A program made the translations under genes and the position numbers. A DNA stretch of 5,237 bases from Deltaproteobacteria bacterium. Lineage in GTDB: Bacteria; Desulfobacterota; BSN033; UBA1163. The notes beneath the pieces were generated by a model. The model was not told the origin of the DNA, searched no databases, and saw nothing but the letters and a program-made list of their open reading frames with translations. The stretch is from NCBI GenBank assembly GCA_016875155.1, contig VGSD01000239.1, positions 1 to 5,237 of the forward strand. The letters are read 5' to 3'. Of this stretch, positions 1-5,237 are shown piece after piece. How positions within the stretch are numbered: the stretch's first letter is position 1; the number at the start of each line of letters is the position of its first letter.

Positions 1-876
1 TGCAGGAATGATGGTGATATTCGCCCCATTGATTTTGTCTAGGATAAAGGGAATGGCAATGCCTCCAAAGTTACTTCCTCCGCCAACACATCCTGTCACC
101 ACATCAACCTTCTTCTCCCCAAATTTTTCGAGTTGTTTCTTCGCTTCAAGCCCGATGATGGTCTGATGCATCAGTACATGGTTTAAAACACTTCCAAGAG
201 AGTATCGTGTGTCCTTCGACGTGACCGTATCTTCAACCGCTTCACTGATCGCAAGCCCGAGGCTCCCTGGATGATCCGGGTTTTCCGCTAGCACTTTTCT
301 TCCTGCATTCGTGTCTTTGCTCGGGCTGGGAACACAGTTGGCTCCCCAGGTGTTCATCATCAAGCGGCGGTATGGTTTTTGGTCATAACTGACCCTCACC
401 ATATAGACCTTGCATTCCAAACCAAAGAGACAACAGGCAAAGCTGAGCGCACTTCCCCACTGGCCAGCACCTGTCTCGGTTGCAATTCGTTTGATCCCAA
501 AGACTTTATTATAATAAGCCTGGGCAATAGCAGTATTGGGTTTGTGACTTCCCGGAGGGCTGACCCCTTCATTCTTGTAATAAATCCTTGCCGGTGTCCC
601 TAAAGCCTTCTCAAGGGCATAGGCTCGATGGAGGGGAGTAGGCCTCCAGATGAGGAGCTTTTCCATCACTCCTTCTGGGATATCGATCCATCGTTGTGTG
701 CTGACCTCCTGCTCAATGAGGTTCATGGGAAAAACCGGAGCAAGGTCTTGCGGGCCAATCGGTTGTCCAGTACCAGGATGGATAATGGGTTGGAGAGGGG
801 ATGGTAAGTCTGCTAAAATATTATACCATTGCTTTGGAATCTCATCTTCTCTTAAAAAAACTTTAAACTCCTTCAT
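1..876 (-). CDS. trpB: Tryptophan synthase beta chain, TrpB2 type (partial, C-terminus off the window)
   Basis: PLP-dependent cytoplasmic enzyme that by family joins indole and L-serine to make L-tryptophan. The 292 residues read openly to the window edge; TrpB2 proteins are about 430-460 residues, so roughly the last third is missing. Diagnostic segments: [16 protein letters not shown] around residues 100-114, with the Schiff-base lysine K112; ETGAGQWG (134-141), where the first Glu matches the catalytic Glu of TrpB; and the phosphate-binding GGGSN (265-269). SPPGSHKPN and the W in GAGQWG are typical of TrpB2, not of the TrpA-partnered TrpB1 (NHTGAHK, GAGQHG). The start at 876 is supported by the strong RBS AGGAGGG (882-888). 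No trpA is visible, so the protein may act alone on free indole. A terminator lies between it and the upstream VOC gene, and a promoter-like sequence precedes it, so it is probably transcribed separately. Family assignment is firm; physiological substrate is inferred. Confidence 0.93.
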   Translation of the reverse strand, partial: MKEFKVFLREDEIPKQWYNILADLPSPLQPIIHPGTGQPIGPQDLAPVFPMNLIEQEVSTQRWIDIPEGVMEKLLIWRPTPLHRAYALEKALGTPARIYYKNEGVSPPGSHKPNTAIAQAYYNKVFGIKRIATETGAGQWGSALSFACCLFGLECKVYMVRVSYDQKPYRRLMMNTWGANCVPSPSKDTNAGRKVLAENPDHPGSLGLAISEAVEDTVTSKDTRYSLGSVLNHVLMHQTIIGLEAKKQLEKFGEKKVDVVTGCVGGGSNFGGIAIPFILDKINGANITIIPA

Positions 877-909
877 AATCTCCCTCCTTCGGTTTTGAAA
901 AGAGTTTTT

Positions 910-944
910 TTAAGGTGCGGGTCTCCTATTCATCACCTCCTTCT
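910..944 (-). promoter_or_regulatory. Orphan strong Shine-Dalgarno with possible 8-codon leader ORF in trpB2 leader
   Basis: AGAAGGAGGTGAT (932-944, minus strand) is an almost complete complement of the 16S rRNA 3' end, yet no long gene starts after it. The only start codons in reach are GTG (934-936) and ATG (931-933), both overlapping or touching the SD core. From the GTG the frame reads V/M-M-N-R-R-P-A-P and stops at TAA (910-912). The peptide has no Trp codons, so it is not a classic trp attenuator. CACCT (913-917) could pair with AGGTG inside the SD, forming a weak 5-bp hairpin. It could be a tiny leader ORF, a ribosome standby site, or a remnant. Confidence 0.3.
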
Positions 945-995
945 CTGAAGTTTTGATTTTTTTTATAATTCTTCCCACCCTTAAAAGCAAGGTTC

Positions 996-1024
996 CAAAT
1001 ATCAATAATTCATGGAGTTGTCAA
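996..1024 (-). promoter_or_regulatory. Candidate sigma-70 promoter of trpB2
   Basis: On the minus strand a perfect TTGACA (1019-1024) is followed after 17 bases by TATTTG (996-1001), a weak -10 that keeps the TA start. It lies downstream of the VOC terminator and about 120 bases before the trpB2 start, which leaves a leader of roughly 110 bases. The -35 and the position are convincing; the exact -10 is uncertain. Confidence 0.5.
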
Positions 1025-1056
1025 GGAGTTTTTAGGATTTTTTGTAACCGGAATAT

Positions 1057-1092
1057 AATAAAGGCATGCTGTATGGTCAGCATGCTTTTATT
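1057..1092 (-). terminator. Intrinsic terminator of the VOC gene (nearly symmetric, possibly bidirectional)
   Basis: A 14-bp stem (1057-1070 with 1079-1092) contains one G-T wobble and has an 8-base loop (1071-1078). The core is GCATGCT/AGCATGC. Read on the minus strand it begins 22 bases after the VOC stop codon and ends in CTTTATTATATT. The plus strand also has CTTTTATT after the core, so some termination in that direction is possible. Confidence 0.8.
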
Positions 1093-1114
1093 AAGGCCGC
1101 GGCAACGAATATTC

Positions 1115-1537
1115 CTATTTTTGCTTTAATTCATCCCAGGGATAGTCGATCAGCTCAAGCAATACCCCGTTTGCCTCTTTGGGATGGACAAAGGTAAATT
1201 TGGAGCCCCGGAAGGGTCTCGCTCCACCGATAAATTTATAGCCTTTTGCCTTCAACTCTTTCATCGCCTCTTCCGTGTTATCCACATTGAGGCTGACGAC
1301 CATCACCCCTTCGCCCCTTTTTTCGATGAATTTAGCCACATCCCCATCCGGGGTTGTGGACTCCATCAGTTCGAACCCCACTTCTCCAAGCCAGTATCTG
1401 GCCACCCTGATCTTTTCAGGCTCATCCACATAGGGGTCATCGGGCTGTGGCTTTCCAAGGATAGGTTCCCAGATTTTTCGTGCTGCATCAAGATCCTTTA
1501 CGGCAATGCAGATATGATCAATTTTATTTACCTTCAT
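1115..1537 (-). CDS. VOC/glyoxalase-fold protein, methylmalonyl-CoA epimerase-like
   Basis: A complete 140-residue VOC-fold protein with two beta-alpha-beta-beta-beta modules. It opens with KIDHICIAVKDLDAARKIWE, the usual start of methylmalonyl-CoA epimerase-like proteins, with H8 at the first metal-ligand position. It continues with FELMES (55-60), VAKFIEKRGEGV (67-78), TFVHPKEANGVLLELI (115-130) and the expected C-terminal metal Glu, E128. By family these bind a divalent metal and act on acyl-CoA thioesters or related compounds, for example epimerising methylmalonyl-CoA in propionate metabolism. The GEG-x-HH-x-A segment usual in epimerases reads GEGVMVVS here, so M79-V80 replace the two His, one of which is normally a ligand. 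Epimerase activity is therefore doubtful and no gene symbol is given. The start at 1537 is preceded by AGGTGA (1541-1546) 4 bases away. The gene stands alone: IS upstream, terminator downstream. Confidence 0.88.
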   Translation of the reverse strand: MKVNKIDHICIAVKDLDAARKIWEPILGKPQPDDPYVDEPEKIRVARYWLGEVGFELMESTTPDGDVAKFIEKRGEGVMVVSLNVDNTEEAMKELKAKGYKFIGGARPFRGSKFTFVHPKEANGVLLELIDYPWDELKQK

Positions 1538-1585
1538 CAGTCACCTATTTTCTTCTCTTTATTAAAGATACATTTTTAAAAAGGC

Positions 1586-1612
1586 GTCACACCGGTGAAA
1601 ACCGGTGTCCAG
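1586..1612 (+). repeat. REP-like palindrome A (intact), left of the IS
   Basis: GTC, then the 8-bp stem ACACCGGT (1589-1596), a GAAA loop (1597-1600), ACCGGTGT (1601-1608), then CCAG. This is the layout GTC-stem-loop-stem-CCAG of interspersed REP-like palindromes, here with a stem sequence that differs from the other copies but still pairs perfectly. It lies in the leader region of the VOC gene. Read on the minus strand, the hairpin is followed by GACGCCTTTTT, which could weakly terminate transcription coming from the IS side. Confidence 0.6.
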
Positions 1613-1636
1613 AGAATTTATAAGTATTTAGAAGAA

Positions 1637-1687
1637 CTGGATTCCGGCCTTCGCAGAGATTTTAAATGGGTATTTAATTTTACATTT
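1637..1687 (+). repeat. Left terminal inverted repeat of the IS (IR-L, 51 bp)
   Basis: Matches the reverse complement of 3761-3811 at 49 of 51 positions by eye, differing at 1649 and 1658. The outer part (CTGGATTCCGGC..TTCGC) looks like half of a REP-like palindrome. The inner part is AT-rich (TTTTAAATGGGTATTTAA). No direct repeat of target DNA is visible immediately outside the pair. Confidence 0.85.
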
Positions 1688-1734
1688 TAAGTATGTAGTG
1701 TCAAATTGAATTGATAAATTATGTAGTATAAGCT

Positions 1735-1874
1735 AATTTAGTCAAATTATTTATGGCGATAATTCAGATTGAGTCATTATTTTAATGCCAGTATTGTTCA
1801 GGCTGATATTGAAATTCTCTCTATCGTGAGAGACGTAGATGCTAATAATTCGCCATAATTAATTTGACATAATT
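1735..1874 (+). repeat. Subterminal 25-bp inverted repeat with nested hairpin
   Basis: The left arm (1735-1759) pairs with the right arm (1850-1874) with about 3 mismatches; the best core is GTCAAATTA-T/A-TTATGGCGA (1741-1759 against 1850-1868). Near the middle is a small hairpin, TCTCTC (1816-1821), TATCGT loop, GAGAGA (1828-1833). The right arm contains the TTGACA -35 box of the transposase promoter. GTCAAATT also occurs at 1700-1707, and GTCAAATG touches IR-R at 3758-3765. TATGTAGT is directly repeated at 1692-1699 and 1720-1727. These are candidate protein-binding sites for transposase or for autoregulation; alternatively a small element is nested here. Confidence 0.6.
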
Positions 1875-1892
1875 GTCTCTTTATGCTATCCT
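1864..1892 (+). promoter_or_regulatory. Promoter of the transposase
   Basis: A perfect TTGACA (1864-1869), 17-base spacer and TATCCT (1887-1892) lie 48 bases before the transposase ATG. The -35 lies inside the right arm of the subterminal inverted repeat, so a protein bound to that repeat, possibly the transposase's own HTH part, could block transcription. Confidence 0.65.
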
Positions 1893-1939
1893 CTCCAAAG
1901 GACTGATGCCATAGCCAACCTTTTCGGAGGAGGTAGCCT

Positions 1940-2389
1940 ATGATCGAGATCCACGAAAGCAAAGCTTTTATGTCGGGTCCTAAAGGGTCTCTTCCCATCA
2001 GGGAAGATGACGAAATTAGTTTTAAACTGGCCATGCTTTTTGAGGGCGAATGTGAAGGTCTTGGCCCGGTCAAAGCGGCAAAGAAGTTTGGCTACACACG
2101 ACAGCGCTACTACCAGATCCTGGACCAGTTTAAGGCCGATGGCGCGAGGGGACTCAAAAGCCGAAAAAGAGGTCCCCAACGGAACTACCGTAGAACGGAT
2201 GAGGTGGTTCGTCAGATCATCCGGTATCGATTTCTGGATCCCCATATCTCTCCGGAGGTGATCGCCCAGAAACTGAACCAGACGGGCTTTCTCATTGCCG
2301 CCCGGAGTGTAGAAAGGGTGATTTCGGACTATGGCCTTCAAAAAAAAACTCCATCTCTGTCGGCCCGGGAAGGAACTCCCAAAGGTTGA
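1940..2389 (+). CDS. IS transposase, N-terminal HTH DNA-binding part (frame 1)
   Basis: A 149-residue frame with the strong RBS GGAGGAGGT (1926-1934) 5 bases before the ATG. Residues about 40-85 read GLGPVKAAKKFGYTRQRYYQ followed by a stretch ending in GLKSRKRGPQ, a winged or homeodomain-like helix-turn-helix as found in front of many DDE transposases. A second HTH-like part follows at about 85-135 (RRTDEVVRQIIRYRFLDPH, then ISPEVIAQ...ARSVERVISDYGLQ). The end of this second part has the usual wording of transposase HTH domains (SVERVISDYGL), after which the frame meets nine A, reads 13 unrelated residues (TPSLSAREGTPKG) and stops. The meaningful protein therefore stops at about residue 136 and the natural continuation is the next frame. 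Alone it could bind IS ends as a repressor. It contains no catalytic residues. Confidence 0.85.
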   Translation: MIEIHESKAFMSGPKGSLPIREDDEISFKLAMLFEGECEGLGPVKAAKKFGYTRQRYYQILDQFKADGARGLKSRKRGPQRNYRRTDEVVRQIIRYRFLDPHISPEVIAQKLNQTGFLIAARSVERVISDYGLQKKTPSLSAREGTPKG

Positions 2390-3752
2390 AACCCATCGCA
2401 CCAAAGAAAAGGTGCGCCTGGAGGTCAGCCACCCCGCAGAGATTGAACGTGGGGTTCGACAGCTATTGGCCAACAAGATATCAGGTGGCTTGGTTGGCAT
2501 CTGGTTGCTGGTGCCGGAATATCTCAGGCTGGGGATATGGGATTTGCTCAAATCTTGGAGCGGAGTTTCGGATGAACGGATCGATCCCCGATTGGCTTTA
2601 CAGCTGATTAACGAAAGTGCCTTATGCGTCAATGGCATTCGCATGAAACGCTCCTTAAGTCAAAGGGGCTTTGAATTGGCCAACGGGTTGCCCTTTATTG
2701 CGACGGATGGGGCTATCCACCATGTCTTAGACAGCCACGACGTGGCCGGCGCCCAATGCCTGCAGGTCGCCTTGGGTAAGATACGCCAGACCTTTGGTCA
2801 TTTCAAAGGACAGATCCTGGTCATTGATCCTCACCGCATGAAATCCTTCAGTAAAAGACAGATGATTCGACGCCAAAAAGACAAGCAATCCAATCCTGTC
2901 AAAATGGCACAGACCTTCTTTAATTTGGATGCGGAAACGAGGCAGCCCGTTTGTTTTACGACGGCTTCCGCCGCCCGAACGGTCACCCAAGCGACTCCCG
3001 ATCTTCTGACGTTGACCGACTCGATCCTTAAACCCAATTCTCATAAACCCCTCGTATTGGCAGACAATGAACATTATAGCGTTGAGCTTTTTGAATGGAT
3101 TTCTTCACAGTCACGCTTTGATTTGTTGGTTCCCATGCCCTATAATGCCTCGGTGCTCCGATCCATTCGTAGACTCTCCCCAAAAACTTTCACCCGACAT
3201 TGGGCTGGCTATGCTACGGCAAAGCAGCGCTACTCCCTTACTCGCAGCCACGAAGGTCCCTATTATCAGTTCATTCAACGCAAGGGAGAACGTCGGGAAG
3301 ATTATGACTTTAAATCTTTTCTGTGTACAAGTGATCGGGATGAAACGACGGACCTTTCTCAACACTATCCTCAACGGTGGCATATTGAAGAGTTTTTTAA
3401 AAATGATCAAGCCCTCGGATGGCAACGGGCTGGCACGATGAACCTCAATGTCCGTTATGGCCAGATGACCATGGCACTCGTCGCTCAGGCAGCCTGCTTT
3501 ATGATGCGACAGCGATTTGGACCTCCTGTTGATCAATGGGATGCTCCCCATGTGTCCAAAGATTTCTTCAGAGGATTAGACGGGGATATCCGTGTACAGC
3601 GTGATTCTATCGTGGTAACTTATTATAACGCTCCCAATCCTAATCTCATGAAAAAGCACTATGAACATATGCCTGAAAAACTTTCTTCAGAGGGGATCAA
3701 CCCAACGATCCCTTGGCTCTATGATTTCAAGCTCGATTTTAGATTTAAGTAG
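2331..3752 (+). CDS. IS transposase, DDE catalytic part (frame 2)
   Basis: A 473-residue frame shifted +1 from the HTH part and overlapping it by 59 bases. It cuts and joins IS ends by the RNase H-like DDE mechanism. Likely acidic residues: D166 in ILVIDPHRM, D245 in LVLADNEHYS, and E353 in YPQRWHIEEFFK. The last gives Y346-x2-R349-x3-E353, as in the IS4 superfamily YREK signature, but the position of the Lys (360) is Gln, with a Lys at 357. The catalytic region is otherwise uninterrupted and runs to a stop just before IR-R, which argues against extensive decay. The ATG at 2331 sits inside the first frame with only a weak GAAAGGGTGA (2312-2321) some distance upstream. Residues before about 7 are probably not a natural N-terminus, so expression most likely depends on frame slippage at the A9 run, though internal initiation is possible. 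The exact IS family is not recognised. Confidence 0.85.
   Translation: MAFKKKLHLCRPGKELPKVETHRTKEKVRLEVSHPAEIERGVRQLLANKISGGLVGIWLLVPEYLRLGIWDLLKSWSGVSDERIDPRLALQLINESALCVNGIRMKRSLSQRGFELANGLPFIATDGAIHHVLDSHDVAGAQCLQVALGKIRQTFGHFKGQILVIDPHRMKSFSKRQMIRRQKDKQSNPVKMAQTFFNLDAETRQPVCFTTASAARTVTQATPDLLTLTDSILKPNSHKPLVLADNEHYSVELFEWISSQSRFDLLVPMPYNASVLRSIRRLSPKTFTRHWAGYATAKQRYSLTRSHEGPYYQFIQRKGERREDYDFKSFLCTSDRDETTDLSQHYPQRWHIEEFFKNDQALGWQRAGTMNLNVRYGQMTMALVAQAACFMMRQRFGPPVDQWDAPHVSKDFFRGLDGDIRVQRDSIVVTYYNAPNPNLMKKHYEHMPEKLSSEGINPTIPWLYDFKLDFRFK
2340..2348 (+). other. A9 slippery run joining the two transposase frames
   Basis: Nine consecutive A follow C2339. The first frame reads CAA AAA AAA ACT; the second reads AAA AAA AAA CTC. 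Loss of one A from the transcript, addition of two, or a +1 ribosomal shift would join the HTH part to the DDE part as one protein of about 603 residues. Runs of nine A are known sites of RNA polymerase slippage in some IS elements. A true indel mutation or a sequencing error in the homopolymer gives the same picture. Confidence 0.6.
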
Positions 3753-3760
3753 AAAGCGTC

Positions 3761-3811
3761 AAATGTAAAATTAAATACCCATTTAAAATGTCTGCGAAAG
3801 CCGGAATCCAG
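3761..3811 (-). repeat. Right terminal inverted repeat of the IS (IR-R, 51 bp)
   Basis: Reverse-complement partner of 1637-1687 with two mismatches. It begins 8 bases after the transposase stop. The outer part, GCGAAAGCCGGAATCCAG (3794-3811), is a REP-like half-site without the pairing half that would make a hairpin by itself. Confidence 0.85.
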
Positions 3812-3897
3812 GATTATCTGTGAAAACCGAGATATAGTCTTAAAGATGGTTCCCGATTAAAGTTTACCCTGTGCTTGATACTGTGTCTGGACAACGC

Positions 3898-3925
3898 CTG
3901 GATGCCGGATCGAGTCCGGCATGAC
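3898..3925 (-). repeat. REP-like palindrome D (intact), right of the IS
   Basis: CTGG, stem ATGCCGGA (3902-3909), loop TCGAG (3910-3914), stem TCCGGCAT (3915-3922), then GAC. On the minus strand this is the same GTC-stem-loop-stem-CCAG layout as the palindrome at 1586-1612. No T run follows on either strand, so it is not an obvious intrinsic terminator. Apart from the IS end, this palindrome and the terminator, I see nothing supportable in the 3753-4066 gap; in particular 3926-4004 is plain AT-rich DNA. Confidence 0.65.
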
Positions 3926-4004
3926 AGATATGACGTATTTAAAGCAGATGCTAATTAAATATTACGCAACTTGCCAACCATAAAAAAACCTTTTTGGCTT
4001 TTTC

Positions 4005-4035
4005 AAAAAAAACGGGCGAAGCAATGCTTCGCCCG
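4005..4035 (-). terminator. Strong intrinsic terminator of the M20 gene
   Basis: A 10-bp GC-rich stem (CGGGCGAAGC at 4013-4022 with GCTTCGCCCG at 4026-4035) has a 3-base loop. On the minus strand eight T follow immediately (4005-4012). It lies 31 bases after the M20 stop codon. The plus strand has no T run after the stem, so it works in one direction and would not stop transposase transcripts. Confidence 0.92.
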
Positions 4036-4066
4036 CAGTCTTAACTTAAGCCTTAATCAGATACCT

Positions 4067-5237
4067 TTATTTGCCCTCTTTAGCCTTTAATTCCTTGAAC
4101 TTCTCCTGGATGGCCTTCACCTTATCCGGACGAATGAGTAAATCGTAAGCTGAAAGAGCGATGGCCTTTGCTGTAATAACCGTCGCCTTCCATCCTTCTT
4201 CAGATCCCGCATATTCTCTAAATGCATCTGAATGTCCGGGGATTCCCTCCGGGGTTATTTTAAATTTGAGTTCAACTGTTGGATAAGCATGTCCCACATT
4301 GCCGAGATCCGATGACCCTGAATCTGTTGAGGCCTTTATTTCACTCTCTGGCACGCCAAGGCCTTTTGTGTGATTGAGAACCATATGGGTCAGTTCTGTT
4401 ATTACAATGGGAGCCTTCAGGGAAGTCCGAGGCTCTTTAAACTCCAGCTTTGCACCTGTGGCGAGCTCTCCTGCCTTTGCGCAGTTGACCACCTTATTAT
4501 ACGTCTCCTCCATGGTCGCAGTGTCAAGTGCCCGGACAGCAAATTCAGCCTCTGCAACTTCGGGGACAATATTCACCGCATCCCCGCCCCTCTTGACGAT
4601 TCCATGGATACGGACATCCTGGCGAACATGTTCCCGTAGCATATCCGTGGCATTAAACATAAGGATCACTGCATCGAGAGCACTGATTCCCTTGTGGGGC
4701 GCTGCTGCAGCATGGGCAGCCTTACCCTTAAATACAAACGTTCCCCTCTTCATGGCAAGGTAGCGCATATCGGTGCCCCATCGGTCCGAAGGGTGGGTAA
4801 TGAAAACGATATCCGATCCCTCGAAGTAGCCGCCTTCCAGTAGCGCTATCTTTCCTCCTCCAAGAGAACCTCTCTCTTCATCAGGGGTTCCGATGACGAG
4901 AATACGACCAGGCGTATCCTTCATCACGCTGGCGAGGCCGGCGGCTGCAAGAAGCCCGGATGTGGCAATCAGATTATGACCACAGGAATGACCATTTCTC
5001 AGGGCATCATATTCAAGCATGATGGTGATCGTCGGACCCGGCCCCTTTCCCATCAGTTCTGCCTTAAAAGCTGTTTTTGCAATGCCATCCTTCACCAGAT
5101 CTGCCGGAACCTTCAGGTCTCCATCGACCTTAAATCCCAGCTTTCGTAACTCTTCCATGAGGAGTGCGGAGCTTTTAATTTCCTGCTGGCCGAGCTCCTT
5201 GAAATCGAAGATCTTCTGTGAAACCACTTTGCAGTTG
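4067..5237 (-). CDS. M20 family metallo-amidohydrolase/peptidase (partial, N-terminus off the window)
   Basis: A cytoplasmic di-metal (usually zinc) hydrolase that by family cleaves amide bonds of N-acyl or aminoacyl substrates. The sequence resembles the AbgB/amidohydrolase branch of M20. Numbering from the GTG at 5225-5227: EYDAL (72-76) and GHSCGHN (79-85) with metal-site Cys/His; PDEERGSLGGGK (115-126) with the catalytic Glu pair E117-E118; THP (144-146) with a metal His; GKAAHAAAAPHKGISALDA (168-186), which opens the lid/dimerisation domain; and GHSDAF (331-336) with the last metal His. All key residues seem present, so it is probably active. The frame stays open upstream of this GTG to the window edge (N-C-K-), and the text at the edge (FDFKELGQQEIKSSALLMEEL) is already the conserved first helix. 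I therefore infer that the true start is some 15-30 residues upstream, and the GTG is not the start. Substrate is unknown; the C-terminal Lys-rich tail is short. Confidence 0.9.
   Translation of the reverse strand, partial: NCKVVSQKIFDFKELGQQEIKSSALLMEELRKLGFKVDGDLKVPADLVKDGIAKTAFKAELMGKGPGPTITIMLEYDALRNGHSCGHNLIATSGLLAAAGLASVMKDTPGRILVIGTPDEERGSLGGGKIALLEGGYFEGSDIVFITHPSDRWGTDMRYLAMKRGTFVFKGKAAHAAAAPHKGISALDAVILMFNATDMLREHVRQDVRIHGIVKRGGDAVNIVPEVAEAEFAVRALDTATMEETYNKVVNCAKAGELATGAKLEFKEPRTSLKAPIVITELTHMVLNHTKGLGVPESEIKASTDSGSSDLGNVGHAYPTVELKFKITPEGIPGHSDAFREYAGSEEGWKATVITAKAIALSAYDLLIRPDKVKAIQEKFKELKAKEGK

Larger units (their letters stand above)
1637..3811 (+). mobile_element. Insertion sequence with HTH + DDE transposase in two overlapping frames
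   Basis: About 2,175 bp between 51-bp imperfect inverted repeats. From left to right it holds IR-L, about 250 bp of AT-rich subterminal DNA with internal repeats, a promoter, a two-frame transposase, and IR-R starting 8 bases after the transposase stop. The transposase strand is opposite to the host genes, and the element sits between the M20 and VOC genes without disrupting either. The catalytic part carries a Y-x2-R-x3-E segment as in the IS4 superfamily, but I cannot name the IS family. Boundaries are uncertain: the outer 18-21 bp of each end are REP-like and could be host target sequence, and no target-site duplication is seen. Confidence 0.85.

Noticed and set aside
379..898. Plus-strand open frames over the trpB2 region
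   Set aside because: Antisense to a clearly conserved TrpB2 reading frame, with no RBS and no family resemblance.
920..945. GAG/TAG triplets in the trpB2 leader as a TRAP binding site
   Set aside because: Only a few irregularly spaced triplets, explained by the purine-rich Shine-Dalgarno sequences; TRAP sites need many regularly spaced copies.
966..985. Possible T-box antitermination element before trpB2 (AAGGGTGGGAAG on the minus strand)
   Set aside because: Only GGGTGG matches; the invariant T-box core UGGNACCGCG is absent and no terminator/antiterminator pair or Stem I features are seen.
1586..1612. CRISPR-like repeat units around the IS
   Set aside because: Only single palindromes with variable stems and no regular spacers; they fit REP-like elements.
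1886..2644. Long open frame on the minus strand opposite the transposase (252 codons)
   Set aside because: Lies antisense to the HTH and DDE frames, has no RBS or recognisable domain, and its protein is Ser/Arg-rich as expected of a shadow frame.
1633..3815. Target-site duplication flanking the 51-bp inverted repeats
   Set aside because: The bases just outside (AGAA on the left, GATT on the right) are not direct repeats; none was found by eye.
5225..5227. GTG as the true start of the M20 gene
   Set aside because: The frame continues upstream to the window edge, the conserved first helix would be cut short, and no ribosome binding site precedes it in the visible bases.

Overview
The window looks like bacterial chromosome of moderate GC with well-spaced genes. 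TrpB2-type tryptophan synthase, a methylmalonyl-CoA-epimerase-like VOC protein, an M20 amidohydrolase and REP-like palindromes together would suit an anaerobic Desulfobacterota-like organism. That is an impression from gene types; no marker here fixes the taxonomy.

Layout. Three host genes lie on the minus strand. Read in their own direction, they are: an M20 amidohydrolase/peptidase (4067-5237, N-terminus cut by the window edge) ending in a strong intrinsic terminator (4005-4035); a 140-residue VOC protein (1115-1537) ending in a near-perfect 14-bp stem terminator (1057-1092); and the N-terminal 292 residues of a TrpB2-type tryptophan synthase beta chain (1-876), with its own promoter-like sequence (996-1024) and two strong Shine-Dalgarno sequences in the leader. 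The terminators and spacing suggest three separate transcription units, not one operon.

An insertion sequence of about 2.2 kb (1637-3811) sits on the opposite strand between the M20 and VOC genes. It is bounded by 51-bp imperfect inverted repeats. It has a promoter-like sequence and a strong ribosome binding site, then two overlapping transposase frames: an HTH DNA-binding part (1940-2389) and a DDE catalytic part (2331-3752). A run of nine A (2340-2348) lies in the overlap. Losing one A, or a +1 shift there, would give a single protein of about 603 residues, so this is either programmed slippage or a frameshift lesion. A second, 25-bp inverted repeat surrounds a small hairpin just upstream and overlaps the -35 box.

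The outer 18-21 bp of the IS ends resemble half of a REP-like palindrome, and complete palindromes of the same layout lie just outside on both sides (1586-1612 and 3898-3925). The element has therefore either inserted into a palindromic repeat cluster or carries REP-like ends. I see no CRISPR array, RNA gene or clear new multi-gene system. The most unusual signals are the IS architecture (A9 overlap, REP-like ends, nested promoter palindrome) and a VOC protein that appears to lack a conserved metal-binding histidine.
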